This document shows, piece by piece, positions 8,029 through 16,911 of a stretch of DNA of 64,000 bases. The notes beneath the pieces were generated by a model. That model was not told the DNA's origin, did not search any database, and saw only the letters and a list, made by a program, of their open reading frames with translations. Origin of the DNA: CAWUEX02 sp963921305 (GTDB lineage Bacteria > Pseudomonadota > Alphaproteobacteria > Rhodospirillales > Rhodospirillaceae). The stretch spans positions 503,744 to 567,743 of the forward strand of contig CAWUEX030000003.1 in the NCBI GenBank assembly GCA_963921305.4, read 5' to 3'. Position 1 is the first letter of the stretch, and each line of letters opens with the position of its first letter. The position numbers and the translations under genes are program-made.

Positions 8029-10982
8029 GTCGTCGCAGCCTGCGTCCACGTATCAACACCTGTCCACTTCTCCATTTGCACTAATGTCGTATTCGGTTTG
8101 ATGCTATGGGTGCGATCCGTCATGTTCTCTTTCGGATTTAGCAGATTCATGCATCCACCTAGATCAGTGGACTTTCCGGTTTCACCGGCGGGTTTGTATT
8201 CTGCCGAAGCGGTTGGCGCGCTGATTACACCTGGCCTAAGTCGATTGGTCACATAGGCAGCACACACAACCGAGCCCCGTTGATTCCAGACCCGAATTAA
8301 ATCATCACTTTCGATGCCGCGTGCATCTGCGTCGTCCTTACTGATTGAGGCGACCAGATATTCTTCGCCATCTACCCGAAGCCTATGATCTTTGATGTCT
8401 CTGATCGTGCACCCTTTTTCGTCTCCCATGATATGGAACGGGTACCTGGAATGAGGCGTGAGAAGTTGAAGCGGGTAACTCATCAGTGTCTCATCTCGTT
8501 CTGGGCTTTCGTACGTTGGCATATACCTGTTAAGTGGCGGACGTTCGTCATCGTCTATATTGTTCAGAGTGTTGGCGACAAACTCGTACTTGCCAGACGG
8601 AGTTTGCAGCCCCTCCCCCCACTCGCCGACATAGTCGGCAGGAAGTGGATAGGGTTCTGGCGTGTCTTTTTTCGTTCCCTCGTAGAACCAGCGATTTGCC
8701 ACTGGCGCGCGCGCACCTTCTGACGGCGCGGGTACAACGAAGTAGCCTTTCTTTAGAAACTTCTTCCATGACATGTGCTTCGAGATATCTGAGGAATCAA
8801 AAGCTCTCTTGCACCAATCGAGTTCTGCATTGCCACCTTCCGAGTATATCGCGCCCATACCAAGCCGCGTCATGATGGCGAGGAAAATGTCGTAATCCGA
8901 CTTGGACTCACCAAGTGGTTCGATGCACTTATGCTGCATCGAAATGACGCGATGATTATTCATCGAGTACATGTGATGAACATAACCAGCACCGACATTG
9001 TACCACTCCCCGATGTCCCAGTGCTCAAATACGGTACATGCCGGCAGCACAATGTCAGCGAATTTAGTTTCTCCTTCCCACCATATAGATTGATTGACGA
9101 CGAAAGGCAGATTCTCTGACTGGTACATTTCTACATAGCGATTGCCACTCATCTGAGTGCCGAATGATGAACTGCCGTACTTGTACATCATTTCAATTTT
9201 TTCGTGGCCCGGGGCGGGATAACCGAACTTCGAGAATTGCCCCTGCACCGTCGTCACGTCCAAAGCGTAGCCCGTAGCTTTGCCTTCAAGAATTGCTTCT
9301 GGGATAAATTTGCGAGGGATGGACTGGCGAACTGTACTCATGGTCACGATGTGCGGCATGCGCTGATAGTTGTTTGCCGCATTCGCGCTGCCTTGAAGTT
9401 CCCCAGACATACCTCCCTCGCCGTAACCAGGAAAATAGAACGACAAATCCACCGGCGCGCCGAACTGTAGGTTGCCGAAATTGACTCCGGGGCGACCATA
9501 TCCCTGCATAGCGCCTAGAATCGTCATCATCCGCGCCCACTGCGCTCCAGTTGGCCCCCGTCCTGCACCACCAAGACCACACCCCCATGCACCGGCGCCG
9601 AGGTATGTCTTTTTCTTTCCCCACTCACGTGCCAGCGCACGCACGTCACGTGCGGGAACACCCGTTTCCTTTTCCTGCCATTCCGGTGTCTTAGGTTCAT
9701 TATCCGAGCGGCCAAGAATATAGTCGCTCCATTCATCAAAACCCTCGGTACGCGATTCAACAAATGCCTTGTCGTACAGGTCTTCAGTGATCCAAACGTA
9801 GCAAAGCGCCTGCGCCAGTGCAGCGTCGGTTCCAGGCTTCGGAGCTATCCACTTTCCACCCAGCAACGCCGCGGTATGATTGAGGTGCGGGTCTATATGA
9901 ACCATTTTGATTCCCAGATCCTTGGCCCAAGCCCTACGGATAGTGCCTTCGTAACCATATGACTTGTCCGGGTCACTGGACCAAAACACGATCATTTCCG
10001 CTTCTTGCAAACAATCCTCAACTGTTGAGTAAAACTCTGGCGTACCGAGGCGCATGCTATTACCCCAGTGGTGCATAGCTCCCCAGAACCAGCCCTCCCA
10101 GCTGTCTGGTGTTCCGTGCTGTGTCGTACACCCCAACAAATTCGTGAAACGACCCATTGCGCTGATGAAGTGACCAAAGTTACCCCATTGGTGGTGCGAT
10201 CCCCGCGCCGCAAAGATTGTTCCTCGCCCCTTAGACTTAGCGCGCTTGATCTCCTTGACCACGATATCCAACGCCTCGTCCCAGCTAATTGGTTCGAATT
10301 CAGATTTGCCACGATTTTGAATATTGCGCTCTCCGTCAACATCGAAATCAACGCGCTTCATCGGCGTTAAAATGCGGCTATCAGAATAAACCATCGATTT
10401 GAGCGCAAGACCGTGAGCGGCAAGCGACGTCTTTCGAGGCGGCGTAAAAGTCTTCCCTCGCGCCGATATAGACCATGATGGCGCGTCATCCTCATCAAGG
10501 TCTATTGGCGTGATGCGAATGATCTTTCCGTCTTTGACGTAAACGAAAATGGGACCACCGTTTGTGCCGTTCGCGTATCGCGTCACGCCATTGCCCATAT
10601 CGGTGCCACTTTTCCAGCCGACCGTTGTCATTAACGTAAGAGTCGCCGCAAACCAGACGACCAGCTCATCTGTCCCAGCCATACCGACCTTGAAGTTTTT
10701 TGCCGCATCTATGCGGGTTAGCTGATCGAATGGAGGGGTAAGAAATTCGTTGGCAACCTCTTTATTCTGGAACCATAGAGTCAAGTCAGGGGAATCGTGC
10801 AATCCAGCACCTGATTTAATCTTGCCACCCTTGAATTGAATCCAGCGACCTGCGGAGCCATCCTTTAATTTAAATTGCGCAAGGATATCCCGCTCTTTCA
10901 CCCGGTCGGCAAATTCGGGATATACGCGCGCAGCAAGTCGGAGTGCTTGAACCAACCCCCACAAGATTACTTGCAACTTCAT
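8025..10982 (-). CDS. Molybdopterin oxidoreductase of the pyrogallol transhydroxylase / resorcinol hydroxylase type with N-terminal SCP2-like domain
   Basis: This is a 985-residue DMSO-reductase-family enzyme. I use the ATG at 10982; the longer frame would need a TTG inside the upstream gene. Residues 1-120 look like an SCP2 sterol-carrier-type domain (FKLKDG, FKGGKI, DLTLWF). The molybdenum enzyme starts near 130. It matches the large subunit of pyrogallol-phloroglucinol transhydroxylase as I remember it, including GGPIFVYVKDGKIIR, ARGKTFTPPRKTS, PDSWEGW, FWSSDP and HRVIS. The active-site residues described for that enzyme are all present: H263, D293, S294 (molybdenum ligand) and Y520. There is no N-terminal 4Fe-4S cysteine motif and no Tat leader, so it is probably cytoplasmic. 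The iron-sulfur small subunit known for the family is absent nearby. The substrate is probably a polyhydroxylated aromatic or similar compound, by inference. Confidence 0.87.
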   Translation of the reverse strand: MKLQVILWGLVQALRLAARVYPEFADRVKERDILAQFKLKDGSAGRWIQFKGGKIKSGAGLHDSPDLTLWFQNKEVANEFLTPPFDQLTRIDAAKNFKVGMAGTDELVVWFAATLTLMTTVGWKSGTDMGNGVTRYANGTNGGPIFVYVKDGKIIRITPIDLDEDDAPSWSISARGKTFTPPRKTSLAAHGLALKSMVYSDSRILTPMKRVDFDVDGERNIQNRGKSEFEPISWDEALDIVVKEIKRAKSKGRGTIFAARGSHHQWGNFGHFISAMGRFTNLLGCTTQHGTPDSWEGWFWGAMHHWGNSMRLGTPEFYSTVEDCLQEAEMIVFWSSDPDKSYGYEGTIRRAWAKDLGIKMVHIDPHLNHTAALLGGKWIAPKPGTDAALAQALCYVWITEDLYDKAFVESRTEGFDEWSDYILGRSDNEPKTPEWQEKETGVPARDVRALAREWGKKKTYLGAGAWGCGLGGAGRGPTGAQWARMMTILGAMQGYGRPGVNFGNLQFGAPVDLSFYFPGYGEGGMSGELQGSANAANNYQRMPHIVTMSTVRQSIPRKFIPEAILEGKATGYALDVTTVQGQFSKFGYPAPGHEKIEMMYKYGSSSFGTQMSGNRYVEMYQSENLPFVVNQSIWWEGETKFADIVLPACTVFEHWDIGEWYNVGAGYVHHMYSMNNHRVISMQHKCIEPLGESKSDYDIFLAIMTRLGMGAIYSEGGNAELDWCKRAFDSSDISKHMSWKKFLKKGYFVVPAPSEGARAPVANRWFYEGTKKDTPEPYPLPADYVGEWGEGLQTPSGKYEFVANTLNNIDDDERPPLNRYMPTYESPERDETLMSYPLQLLTPHSRYPFHIMGDEKGCTIRDIKDHRLRVDGEEYLVASISKDDADARGIESDDLIRVWNQRGSVVCAAYVTNRLRPGVISAPTASAEYKPAGETGKSTDLGGCMNLLNPKENMTDRTHSIKPNTTLVQMEKWTGVDTWTQAATT

Positions 10983-11020
10983 TTTGACTTCGTGTTCCAG
11001 GCTAGGACCGGAATACGCCC

Positions 11021-11767
11021 CTAAGAATAATTCGTCCGCTTCTCGTACTCGACCAACTCGTAAAAGGTCTGCATGTATCCGGTGCAATGGGCCTTTAGCA
11101 TGACAAAATCCCCATCAGCTGAAACCCAAGCGTGATACGGAGGATGCTTGTCCGTCCCCATGTACTCATCGTCTTCATTACTATTGAAGCGAAAGTGCCA
11201 GGCATTGAATCTCCCAGCCTCCACTTCAACTTCTTCCTCACCAATAAACGTGATCTCTAATGGGTCCTCTCTGAACAGCAAAATCGGGCCGTCAGCGCCG
11301 CGGTGATTGAATGAAGACATGAGGTGCAACGGTACAGTGTAACTACCAGGCCCCTTTTCCATGGGATACAAGTTACCATTTAGAGCGTCACTCTGAATGG
11401 GATGCGTACTAAAGATCGCCGGCGGACAGCTAATCGGCATTCTTTGCGAAATCCGGCCTTGCTTAACAGTGAAGCCTTCGCACTCGGCCAACGTATCCGT
11501 GAATCGAAACCATGAAGATCCAACAAATCTTTCATCCACGCTGATCTGAACAAAACCGTACCTAGGAATCCATTTCTCATCGAGCGTGGTTATCGAATCT
11601 CTTAGGACGCGGGGCTCGTTTTCGTCGATCGCACAATGGGCGCGCAATACCCGGCTTCCATCCACGTGGGTCGTATAGGTGAAAGTCTCGCCACCCCTGA
11701 CGTGATCTAAGGATTCTTTTTTCTTAGATGTATAGCGAATGCGGCCGCGTATCGTGGTGTGCTCCAT
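11021..11767 (-). CDS. Unrecognised protein upstream of the molybdenum enzyme
   Basis: I do not recognise this family. The preferred start is the ATG at 11767 (248 residues); an ATG at 11836 would overlap the preceding gene. The protein is soluble, with no signal peptide or membrane segment. It is rich in beta-prone stretches (FVQISVDERFVGSSWFRF, HAWVSADGDFVMLKAHC), which suggests a beta-barrel or lipocalin/DUF3108-like fold. The segment EEVEVEAGRFNAWHFRF resembles the conserved part of DUF3108-type proteins, but this is a weak impression. It lies 25 bp after a family-5 binding-protein gene and 38 bp before the molybdenum enzyme on the same strand, so the three are probably one operon. A ligand-handling or accessory role for the molybdenum enzyme is inferred only from position. 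Confidence 0.6.
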   Translation of the reverse strand: MEHTTIRGRIRYTSKKKESLDHVRGGETFTYTTHVDGSRVLRAHCAIDENEPRVLRDSITTLDEKWIPRYGFVQISVDERFVGSSWFRFTDTLAECEGFTVKQGRISQRMPISCPPAIFSTHPIQSDALNGNLYPMEKGPGSYTVPLHLMSSFNHRGADGPILLFREDPLEITFIGEEEVEVEAGRFNAWHFRFNSNEDDEYMGTDKHPPYHAWVSADGDFVMLKAHCTGYMQTFYELVEYEKRTNYS

Positions 11768-11792
11768 ATGTCTTGGTGAAAGCCCCTTGATC

Positions 11793-13352
11793 TCATTCTT
11801 CCGCGAAATGGATCGCTTCAAATGAGACGAAGTCATTAACTTCGGCGAAACCGCGCACCTCTCCTCTCATTCCTGCGAACCGAACCAGTTGATACAAGTA
11901 AAGTGCCACCCATTCTTCGCGATAGAATCGCATAATGTCATGGCGAAGTTCTAAACCACGGCTCTCATCCATAGTTGTCCAAGCTTCGTTTATCGCCGGC
12001 ATGATCCGATCATCGCAGTACCATGGTTGATTCCATAAACAAGAATGGTTCCGCGTGATCCGAAGCACATCCACTGTTGGTGCCATTGCAAAAGCGATAA
12101 CAAAGGCGTCTCCGTCCCAGTCACCCTCCATGACTCCGCGAATCAGTTGTGTGATCGGAAACGTTCGGATCTCCATTGTCACGCCGACAGCGGCCAAGAA
12201 TTGTGCGACGAGCTGGTAGACGGCGGCGTCATTTGGACCAGAGCCCACTGCGCCTTCAACAACGAACGAAAATCCATCAGGATAACCTGCTTCTGCCAGT
12301 AAACTCTTGGCGCGTTCAGGATCGTAGGTGATTGGGGGCAATTCTGAATTAAAGCCATAAGCATAAGAAACCCCGGGCTGAGTTGCCGGCTCTGGTATGC
12401 CGCCCAACAGCACATCAACCAATGCGTCTCGATCTACGGCTAGGTTTAGAGCCTCCCGAACTCGGACATCGTCAAGAGGCGTGCCTTTGCCATGATGAAA
12501 GCTGATGGATTGCAAAGCTGCTGTCGGCCAGCTCATACCGATACCACCACCACCTTCAATCGCCATGGTTTCTTCAGGGCCCAATACCAAAGCAATATCT
12601 AGCTGGTTTGCCAGAACCGCTTGTGTTCTGGTGAAGGCGTCAGGCGCAGCGATAATTTCCAGACGAGGCACCAATGGTTTTCGCCAAGAATTTGGCACTG
12701 CTTCGTATTGGATGCGTGTCGCTCCGAATTCAACCGGATGATAAGGCCCCGTACCAACTGGGCTGGAAGCGAAACCTTCCGGCCCCAGCCGCCTCCACTG
12801 TTCTGGCTCGACCATATAGAGGATAGGCAAAGTGCGGGGCAGATAGGGCGCAGGCTCGCGCGTTATTATTTCGACAGTGTGCGAGTCTATCGCTCTCGCA
12901 GTTCTAATAAAGCGGAACTCTCGGGCAACCGCTTCCTGTAATGCGTTGTCTCCCGTTAAGAACTCAACTGCATTCACAACTGCGATCGAGGTCAAAGGTG
13001 CCCCATTTGAAAAGAAAACGTTATCGCGAAGGCGAATAGTCCAGGTGAGGTTATCCGTTAGTTCCCATTGAGTAGCAAGCCAGGGCGCAAGCGCACCCGC
13101 CTCATCGATCCGCGTCAAACCGTCAAAAGTCGCAGACCATGTGTAACTGTGAGGGGCGCCAGTCGTTCGAAACGGATTACCCTGACTTGGCGGGAGCGCC
13201 GTCGTGCCGACACGTAAAACATCTTGGGCACGCGCGGGATAAAAACCACCGGGCACGCCTGGTAGCAGGGACAGTATTACCGGAGTTGTTACCAATATGC
13301 CCGTCGAGCATATTCTCTTCCAAAGCTTTAGCAACGAAGGCGGTTTGAACAT
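11793..13352 (-). CDS. ABC transporter substrate-binding protein, family 5 (second copy)
   Basis: This 519-residue periplasmic binding protein has a long signal region ending near residue 42 (a hydrophobic stretch, then ARA). It shares its landmarks with the copy at 3058-4599: GNPFRTTGAPHSYTWSATFD, LRDNVFFSNGAPLTS, VREALNLAVDRDALVDVLLG and YDPERAKSLLAEAGYPDGF. It should bind a small peptide-like or organic ligand in the periplasm. It heads a leftward run of binding protein, unknown protein and molybdenum enzyme, and is divergent from the cupin gene. No permease or ATPase gene is found in the window, so the transporter core must be encoded elsewhere, or the protein serves another role such as sensing. 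Confidence 0.9.
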   Translation of the reverse strand: MFKPPSLLKLWKRICSTGILVTTPVILSLLPGVPGGFYPARAQDVLRVGTTALPPSQGNPFRTTGAPHSYTWSATFDGLTRIDEAGALAPWLATQWELTDNLTWTIRLRDNVFFSNGAPLTSIAVVNAVEFLTGDNALQEAVAREFRFIRTARAIDSHTVEIITREPAPYLPRTLPILYMVEPEQWRRLGPEGFASSPVGTGPYHPVEFGATRIQYEAVPNSWRKPLVPRLEIIAAPDAFTRTQAVLANQLDIALVLGPEETMAIEGGGGIGMSWPTAALQSISFHHGKGTPLDDVRVREALNLAVDRDALVDVLLGGIPEPATQPGVSYAYGFNSELPPITYDPERAKSLLAEAGYPDGFSFVVEGAVGSGPNDAAVYQLVAQFLAAVGVTMEIRTFPITQLIRGVMEGDWDGDAFVIAFAMAPTVDVLRITRNHSCLWNQPWYCDDRIMPAINEAWTTMDESRGLELRHDIMRFYREEWVALYLYQLVRFAGMRGEVRGFAEVNDFVSFEAIHFAEE

Positions 13353-13453
13353 CCCAGAAGGATATGACCTAGGTGTTCCTGCGCAACAACTAGATCACTT
13401 TTGTGAGGTGGTGACCGATATCTGACTAAGCGCAAGCAAACTGGTGGGTTTTG

Positions 13454-13482
13454 TTGACACACAAAGTGACGCCTCCTTAAGT
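13454..13482 (+). promoter_or_regulatory. Candidate promoter of the cupin-prpD-methyltransferase run
   Basis: A perfect TTGACA at 13454-13459 is followed after 17 nt by TTAAGT at 13477-13482. The -35 element is ideal and the -10 element poor. It lies 47 bp before the cupin start, in the 177-bp gap between divergent genes. AGAGGGG just before the cupin ATG at 13530 is a good ribosome binding site. Confidence 0.35.
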
Positions 13483-13529
13483 GCTCATACCTACAGTTTC
13501 ACATTTTCCAAGACTTTAAGAGGGGCCTC

Positions 13530-13925
13530 ATGTCTGGCATTGAAGATCTTATTGCGCGTGACAAGGATATCGTGTGTCGCGAAATCAAAGATACGGAATT
13601 TGAAAACATTGCAACGGTCGAGGGGACTGCAATCCCCGGCGCCTCAGAGCTTCTGACAATGAAAGTGTTGATGGCTACCGAGCACGTCATTGTCTTACGG
13701 GCAGAACGCAAGAAGGGCCTAAAAGACCCGAAGCACAAGCATGACCATCACGACACAGTGTCCACACTCATAAGCGGAAAGCTTGAAGTGCACGTTGGCG
13801 ATGAATCGTTCATGTGCGAACCGGGGGCGGTATGGCGCCATCGTCCTGGCGTACCTCACTGGAGCGACACACTTGAGGATAGCGTCGTTATCGAGATTAA
13901 GACGCCTCCAGAGAAAACATGGTAG
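13530..13925 (+). CDS. Small cupin-domain protein
   Basis: This 131-residue single-domain cupin has the two conserved motifs. Motif 1 includes KHKHDHHDTVSTLISGKLEV at about residues 71-90, a histidine-rich metal site. Motif 2 includes GAVWRHRPGVPHW at about 99-111. Cupins of this size bind a divalent metal and act as dioxygenases, isomerases, decarboxylases or ligand sensors, so the reaction cannot be assigned. The start at 13530 has a strong ribosome binding site. The MmgE/PrpD gene follows 23 bp downstream on the same strand. The gene opens the rightward operon of cupin, PrpD-like protein, methyltransferase and a 127-residue protein. Confidence 0.88.
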   Translation: MSGIEDLIARDKDIVCREIKDTEFENIATVEGTAIPGASELLTMKVLMATEHVIVLRAERKKGLKDPKHKHDHHDTVSTLISGKLEVHVGDESFMCEPGAVWRHRPGVPHWSDTLEDSVVIEIKTPPEKTW

Positions 13926-13948
13926 CCAAGGCGCTCGGCTCTTAAGCT

Positions 13949-15370
13949 GTGAGATCTTCGACGACGACAACTAAGCAACTCGCGGCCTTTGTGGCAGAGA
14001 CATCTTATGATGACTTGCCGGCGAGTGTGATTGAGATCGCAAAAACGAGCATATTAGATACGGTTGGGGTGACATTAGCTGGCGCTAGAGACGAAACCGG
14101 ACTAACTGCAATTGATGCGGTTAAAAACTGGAAGGGCAATCCGGTTTCCGTAGTTATGGGGGGAAATTTTAAGACCTCCGCGCCAGACGCGGCACTTGCA
14201 AATGGCACATGCGCGCATGCGCTAGATTTTGACGATCGGTCCATCCCGATTAACCACTATAACGCCTCGCTAATTCCGAGTGTTCTGGCATTAGGTGAAT
14301 CAATTGGTGCGTCAGGAAAAAAGATTCTCGAGAGCTTCGTCCTTGGTTACGAGATCGGCGCCCGAATAGGCACAGGCTTCGGCGTCAACTACTACTTCCG
14401 CGGCGGGTGGCACCCCGCAAACGCATGGGCGCCCCTTGGTAGCGCGGCCGCATGTGCAAAACTGCTGGATCTAGGCACAGAACAGATTCAAATGGCTCTT
14501 GGCATAGCGTCTAGCGCTTCGGGGGGTATCCGCAAGCATTATGGATCAAATACGAAGCCACTACACTGTGGGTACGCCGCACGAAATGGGATTGTTGCTG
14601 CAGAACTGTCGCTAAGAGGTTTTACTGCTGACGCGGACGTGTTGGATCAATCGCCTGATGCAAGAGAAACAGCACACAAATTCTTTAGTCTTCCACAAGT
14701 CTTTTGCGGCGCCGGCAACTTTGATCTCGAAGTTATGACAGCAGGTTTGGGCGACAAGTATTACCTTGTCGACTCTCCTCCCGAGATCAAATTCCACCCG
14801 GGCTCAATTTCGACTAGCCGATTCATCGATTTAACTATTGAAGCCATGAAGCGACACGCCTTCGCCGGACAAGACGTAGAACGAGCTCAATGCTTCGTGA
14901 CAGGCTCATATCTTGATGCGGCGTCGCCGTTTCTACGACCTTCATGTCCCGACGAAGCGCGATACAGCCTGCCCTATCAAATCGCGGTGACGCTGTTGGA
15001 TGGCGACAGCTGGATCGACCAGCACTCGGAAACAAGAATGTCGCACTCCGACGTGACCGACCTGACAGCACGAGTGGTATGCGAACAAATCACGACAGAC
15101 GATCCGAAATCTTATGACATGGAAGCGTTCAGACAGATGGAAGTGCCAAGAATGGTCTTCGCGTTAAAGGACGGGCGTGAAATTACCGTCGAGAGTAACG
15201 TCGAAAAACCCGGCTGCGCGTCCTCCATTGACTCGTCCAAAGTCGAGGCGAAGTATCGCGACTGTGCACTACGAAGCATTAGCGAGGAAAATTGCGCTGC
15301 CTCTATTTCCATGCTGAAAGAGCTAGATAAGCTTTCTGACGTTAGTGAGTACACTCAACTCCTGTTATAG
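13949..15370 (+). CDS. MmgE/PrpD family protein
   Basis: This 473-residue protein of the 2-methylcitrate dehydratase / cis-aconitate decarboxylase family starts at a GTG. The N-terminal helical domain shows TSILDTVGVTLAGA, HALDFDDR and the HPANAWAPLGSAAA segment of the active-site region. KPLHCGYAARNGIVAAELS and IKFHPGSISTSR further on are also typical. Known members dehydrate, decarboxylate or epimerise small polycarboxylic acids without an iron-sulfur cluster. Together with two malonate-decarboxylase-like proteins in this cluster, it points to polycarboxylate intermediates, although the exact substrate is unknown. The methyltransferase gene begins 5 nt after its stop, so the two are surely co-transcribed. 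Confidence 0.9.
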   Translation: MRSSTTTTKQLAAFVAETSYDDLPASVIEIAKTSILDTVGVTLAGARDETGLTAIDAVKNWKGNPVSVVMGGNFKTSAPDAALANGTCAHALDFDDRSIPINHYNASLIPSVLALGESIGASGKKILESFVLGYEIGARIGTGFGVNYYFRGGWHPANAWAPLGSAAACAKLLDLGTEQIQMALGIASSASGGIRKHYGSNTKPLHCGYAARNGIVAAELSLRGFTADADVLDQSPDARETAHKFFSLPQVFCGAGNFDLEVMTAGLGDKYYLVDSPPEIKFHPGSISTSRFIDLTIEAMKRHAFAGQDVERAQCFVTGSYLDAASPFLRPSCPDEARYSLPYQIAVTLLDGDSWIDQHSETRMSHSDVTDLTARVVCEQITTDDPKSYDMEAFRQMEVPRMVFALKDGREITVESNVEKPGCASSIDSSKVEAKYRDCALRSISEENCAASISMLKELDKLSDVSEYTQLLL

Positions 15371-15375
15371 TTTGA

Positions 15376-16482
15376 ATGGAAAACGATATGCCTGACACAC
15401 TACGTAATGAACCCGACGTCCTTACGGTTCCGGAAAGCCGTAACTTTAGGTCCTATCAAGGCTTCCTTCGCGCATGCAGGGATTACATGACGGGGCCGCT
15501 TCTTGGCGACATGAAGGAATATTACCAGGAAGCACTAGAGAACGAGACTTTAGAACCCTCGACAGATGACGTTATGCGCATTCTCGACGATAGCATAGAG
15601 TTCCAAATATACAGCTGGGCTAATCGTCACCTTCAACGCCTTAAGTACCAAGACCCGGAACTTGGTGTTTTCGCCACTGTCAATGCACATCGTGAATCCC
15701 TCATTGCTGAACTAGACGCAGCCGCCTCAGACGATCCAGAATGTTTGCAACTCAACCCGAATATCGAATTCCCTGAGTACTACAAGATGGTCGACTTCCA
15801 CCAACACACGGGTGGTGTATGGAGTGACGAACTTGATGGAGTGGCATACGAATTCGGAAGGCGCACAACAAATGCGGTCGATGTAGACCCTGATGTTCTA
15901 TATCGGATGTCCTATAGTCAGTTTCCGGATCGTCGTTACGAAAAAGTCCTCGATTGGGGCACAGGACATGGCGCAGGACTGATCGAATGGCAGAAGCTAC
16001 ATCCGGAGTCTGAGTGTCATGGCGTGGACTTATCAGCGCCCTGCCTCAAGCTTGCCCACAAACGGGCCAAAGAGCTTGGACTTAGAATGCACTTCTCACA
16101 GCAAGACGTGGAACACCTAGAATATGATGACAATACCTTTGATGCCGTCTTCCACCTGTTTATGTTCCATGAGCTACCGCCAGTTACGTTGAAGAATGCC
16201 CTTCGGGAAGTTCTAAGGGTTTTGAAACCAGGTGGCATTTTCGTAGGACCTGAAATAGGCCTGTCGGGTAAAGATCCGTTTATGGATGTCGTTTGGCTAT
16301 CGCATGCATGGAGCAATAACGAACCATTCTCGGCTCAATGGTTTAAATTTGATATTGAAAGAGCGGCCAACGATGTGGGCTTTTCAAGAGTGACGATTGA
16401 GCCATTCAAACCGATGTACGAGAGCAATGGCGAGAGCAAGCCTAACGACGGGCGTTGGCGTTTTTATACGCTGGAAAAATGA
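15376..16482 (+). CDS. Class I SAM-dependent methyltransferase
   Basis: This 368-residue protein has a helical N-terminal half of about 185 residues that I do not recognise, followed by a Rossmann methyltransferase domain. The SAM-binding glycine loop is VLDWGTGHGAG at 191-201. Motif II-like acidic HGVDLS, then QDVEHLEYDDNTFDAV and LREVLRVLKPGG, follow in the usual order for the UbiE/Methyltransf_11 group. The acceptor is unknown; the long N-terminal half may bind it. The gene follows the PrpD-like gene by 5 nt and overlaps the next gene by an ATGA, so translation of all three is probably coupled. A second possible ATG lies at 15388. Confidence 0.85.
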   Translation: MENDMPDTLRNEPDVLTVPESRNFRSYQGFLRACRDYMTGPLLGDMKEYYQEALENETLEPSTDDVMRILDDSIEFQIYSWANRHLQRLKYQDPELGVFATVNAHRESLIAELDAAASDDPECLQLNPNIEFPEYYKMVDFHQHTGGVWSDELDGVAYEFGRRTTNAVDVDPDVLYRMSYSQFPDRRYEKVLDWGTGHGAGLIEWQKLHPESECHGVDLSAPCLKLAHKRAKELGLRMHFSQQDVEHLEYDDNTFDAVFHLFMFHELPPVTLKNALREVLRVLKPGGIFVGPEIGLSGKDPFMDVVWLSHAWSNNEPFSAQWFKFDIERAANDVGFSRVTIEPFKPMYESNGESKPNDGRWRFYTLEK

Positions 16483-16862
16483 TTCAACTGACGAGCACGG
16501 AGATGGTTACACACAAGGAGTTTAAAAGCGTTAAGACTGGACCGATCACTTCGGACCAACCCGAACCCGACTGGATTCATGACCTGCCAAATGACAATTT
16601 GGTCGGCGCCATCACTGCACTGGCCAGCGAGATCTATATCCTGAAGGAGCGACTCAAAGCGACAGAAAGAGAGTTAGAACGCCACAACGCCGTTCCGAAA
16701 GGCGCGATTGAAGAGCATCAGCCAACCGAGGAAGAGCGCCTCGCCGACCAAAAACAACTTAGGGCATTCGTCAAAAGAATATGGTCAGAGATCGCTCGGC
16801 CGCGTAGACATGCCGCCAATGTGTCACCCGGCGTTGAAAAGTTCTTCAAGCAACCCGACTGA
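16479..16862 (+). CDS. Unrecognised 127-residue protein translationally coupled to the methyltransferase
   Basis: I do not recognise a family. The start is the ATG at 16479, which overlaps the methyltransferase stop as ATGA; a longer frame from 16455 would reach back into that gene. The middle (about residues 45-70) contains a charged heptad-like helix, LKERLKATERELERH, that could form a short coiled coil. The C-terminal third is basic (RIWSEIARPRRHA). There is no signal peptide or membrane segment. Tight coupling suggests a partner or small subunit of the methyltransferase or the PrpD-like enzyme, but this is inference from position. It converges on the FAD oxidase gene, with about 50 bp between the stops. 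Confidence 0.65.
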   Translation: MIQLTSTEMVTHKEFKSVKTGPITSDQPEPDWIHDLPNDNLVGAITALASEIYILKERLKATERELERHNAVPKGAIEEHQPTEEERLADQKQLRAFVKRIWSEIARPRRHAANVSPGVEKFFKQPD

Positions 16863-16911
16863 CATAAAGACCCCGCCTAGTATAAACAGTGCCCGACCAG
16901 CGGCCTCCCAA

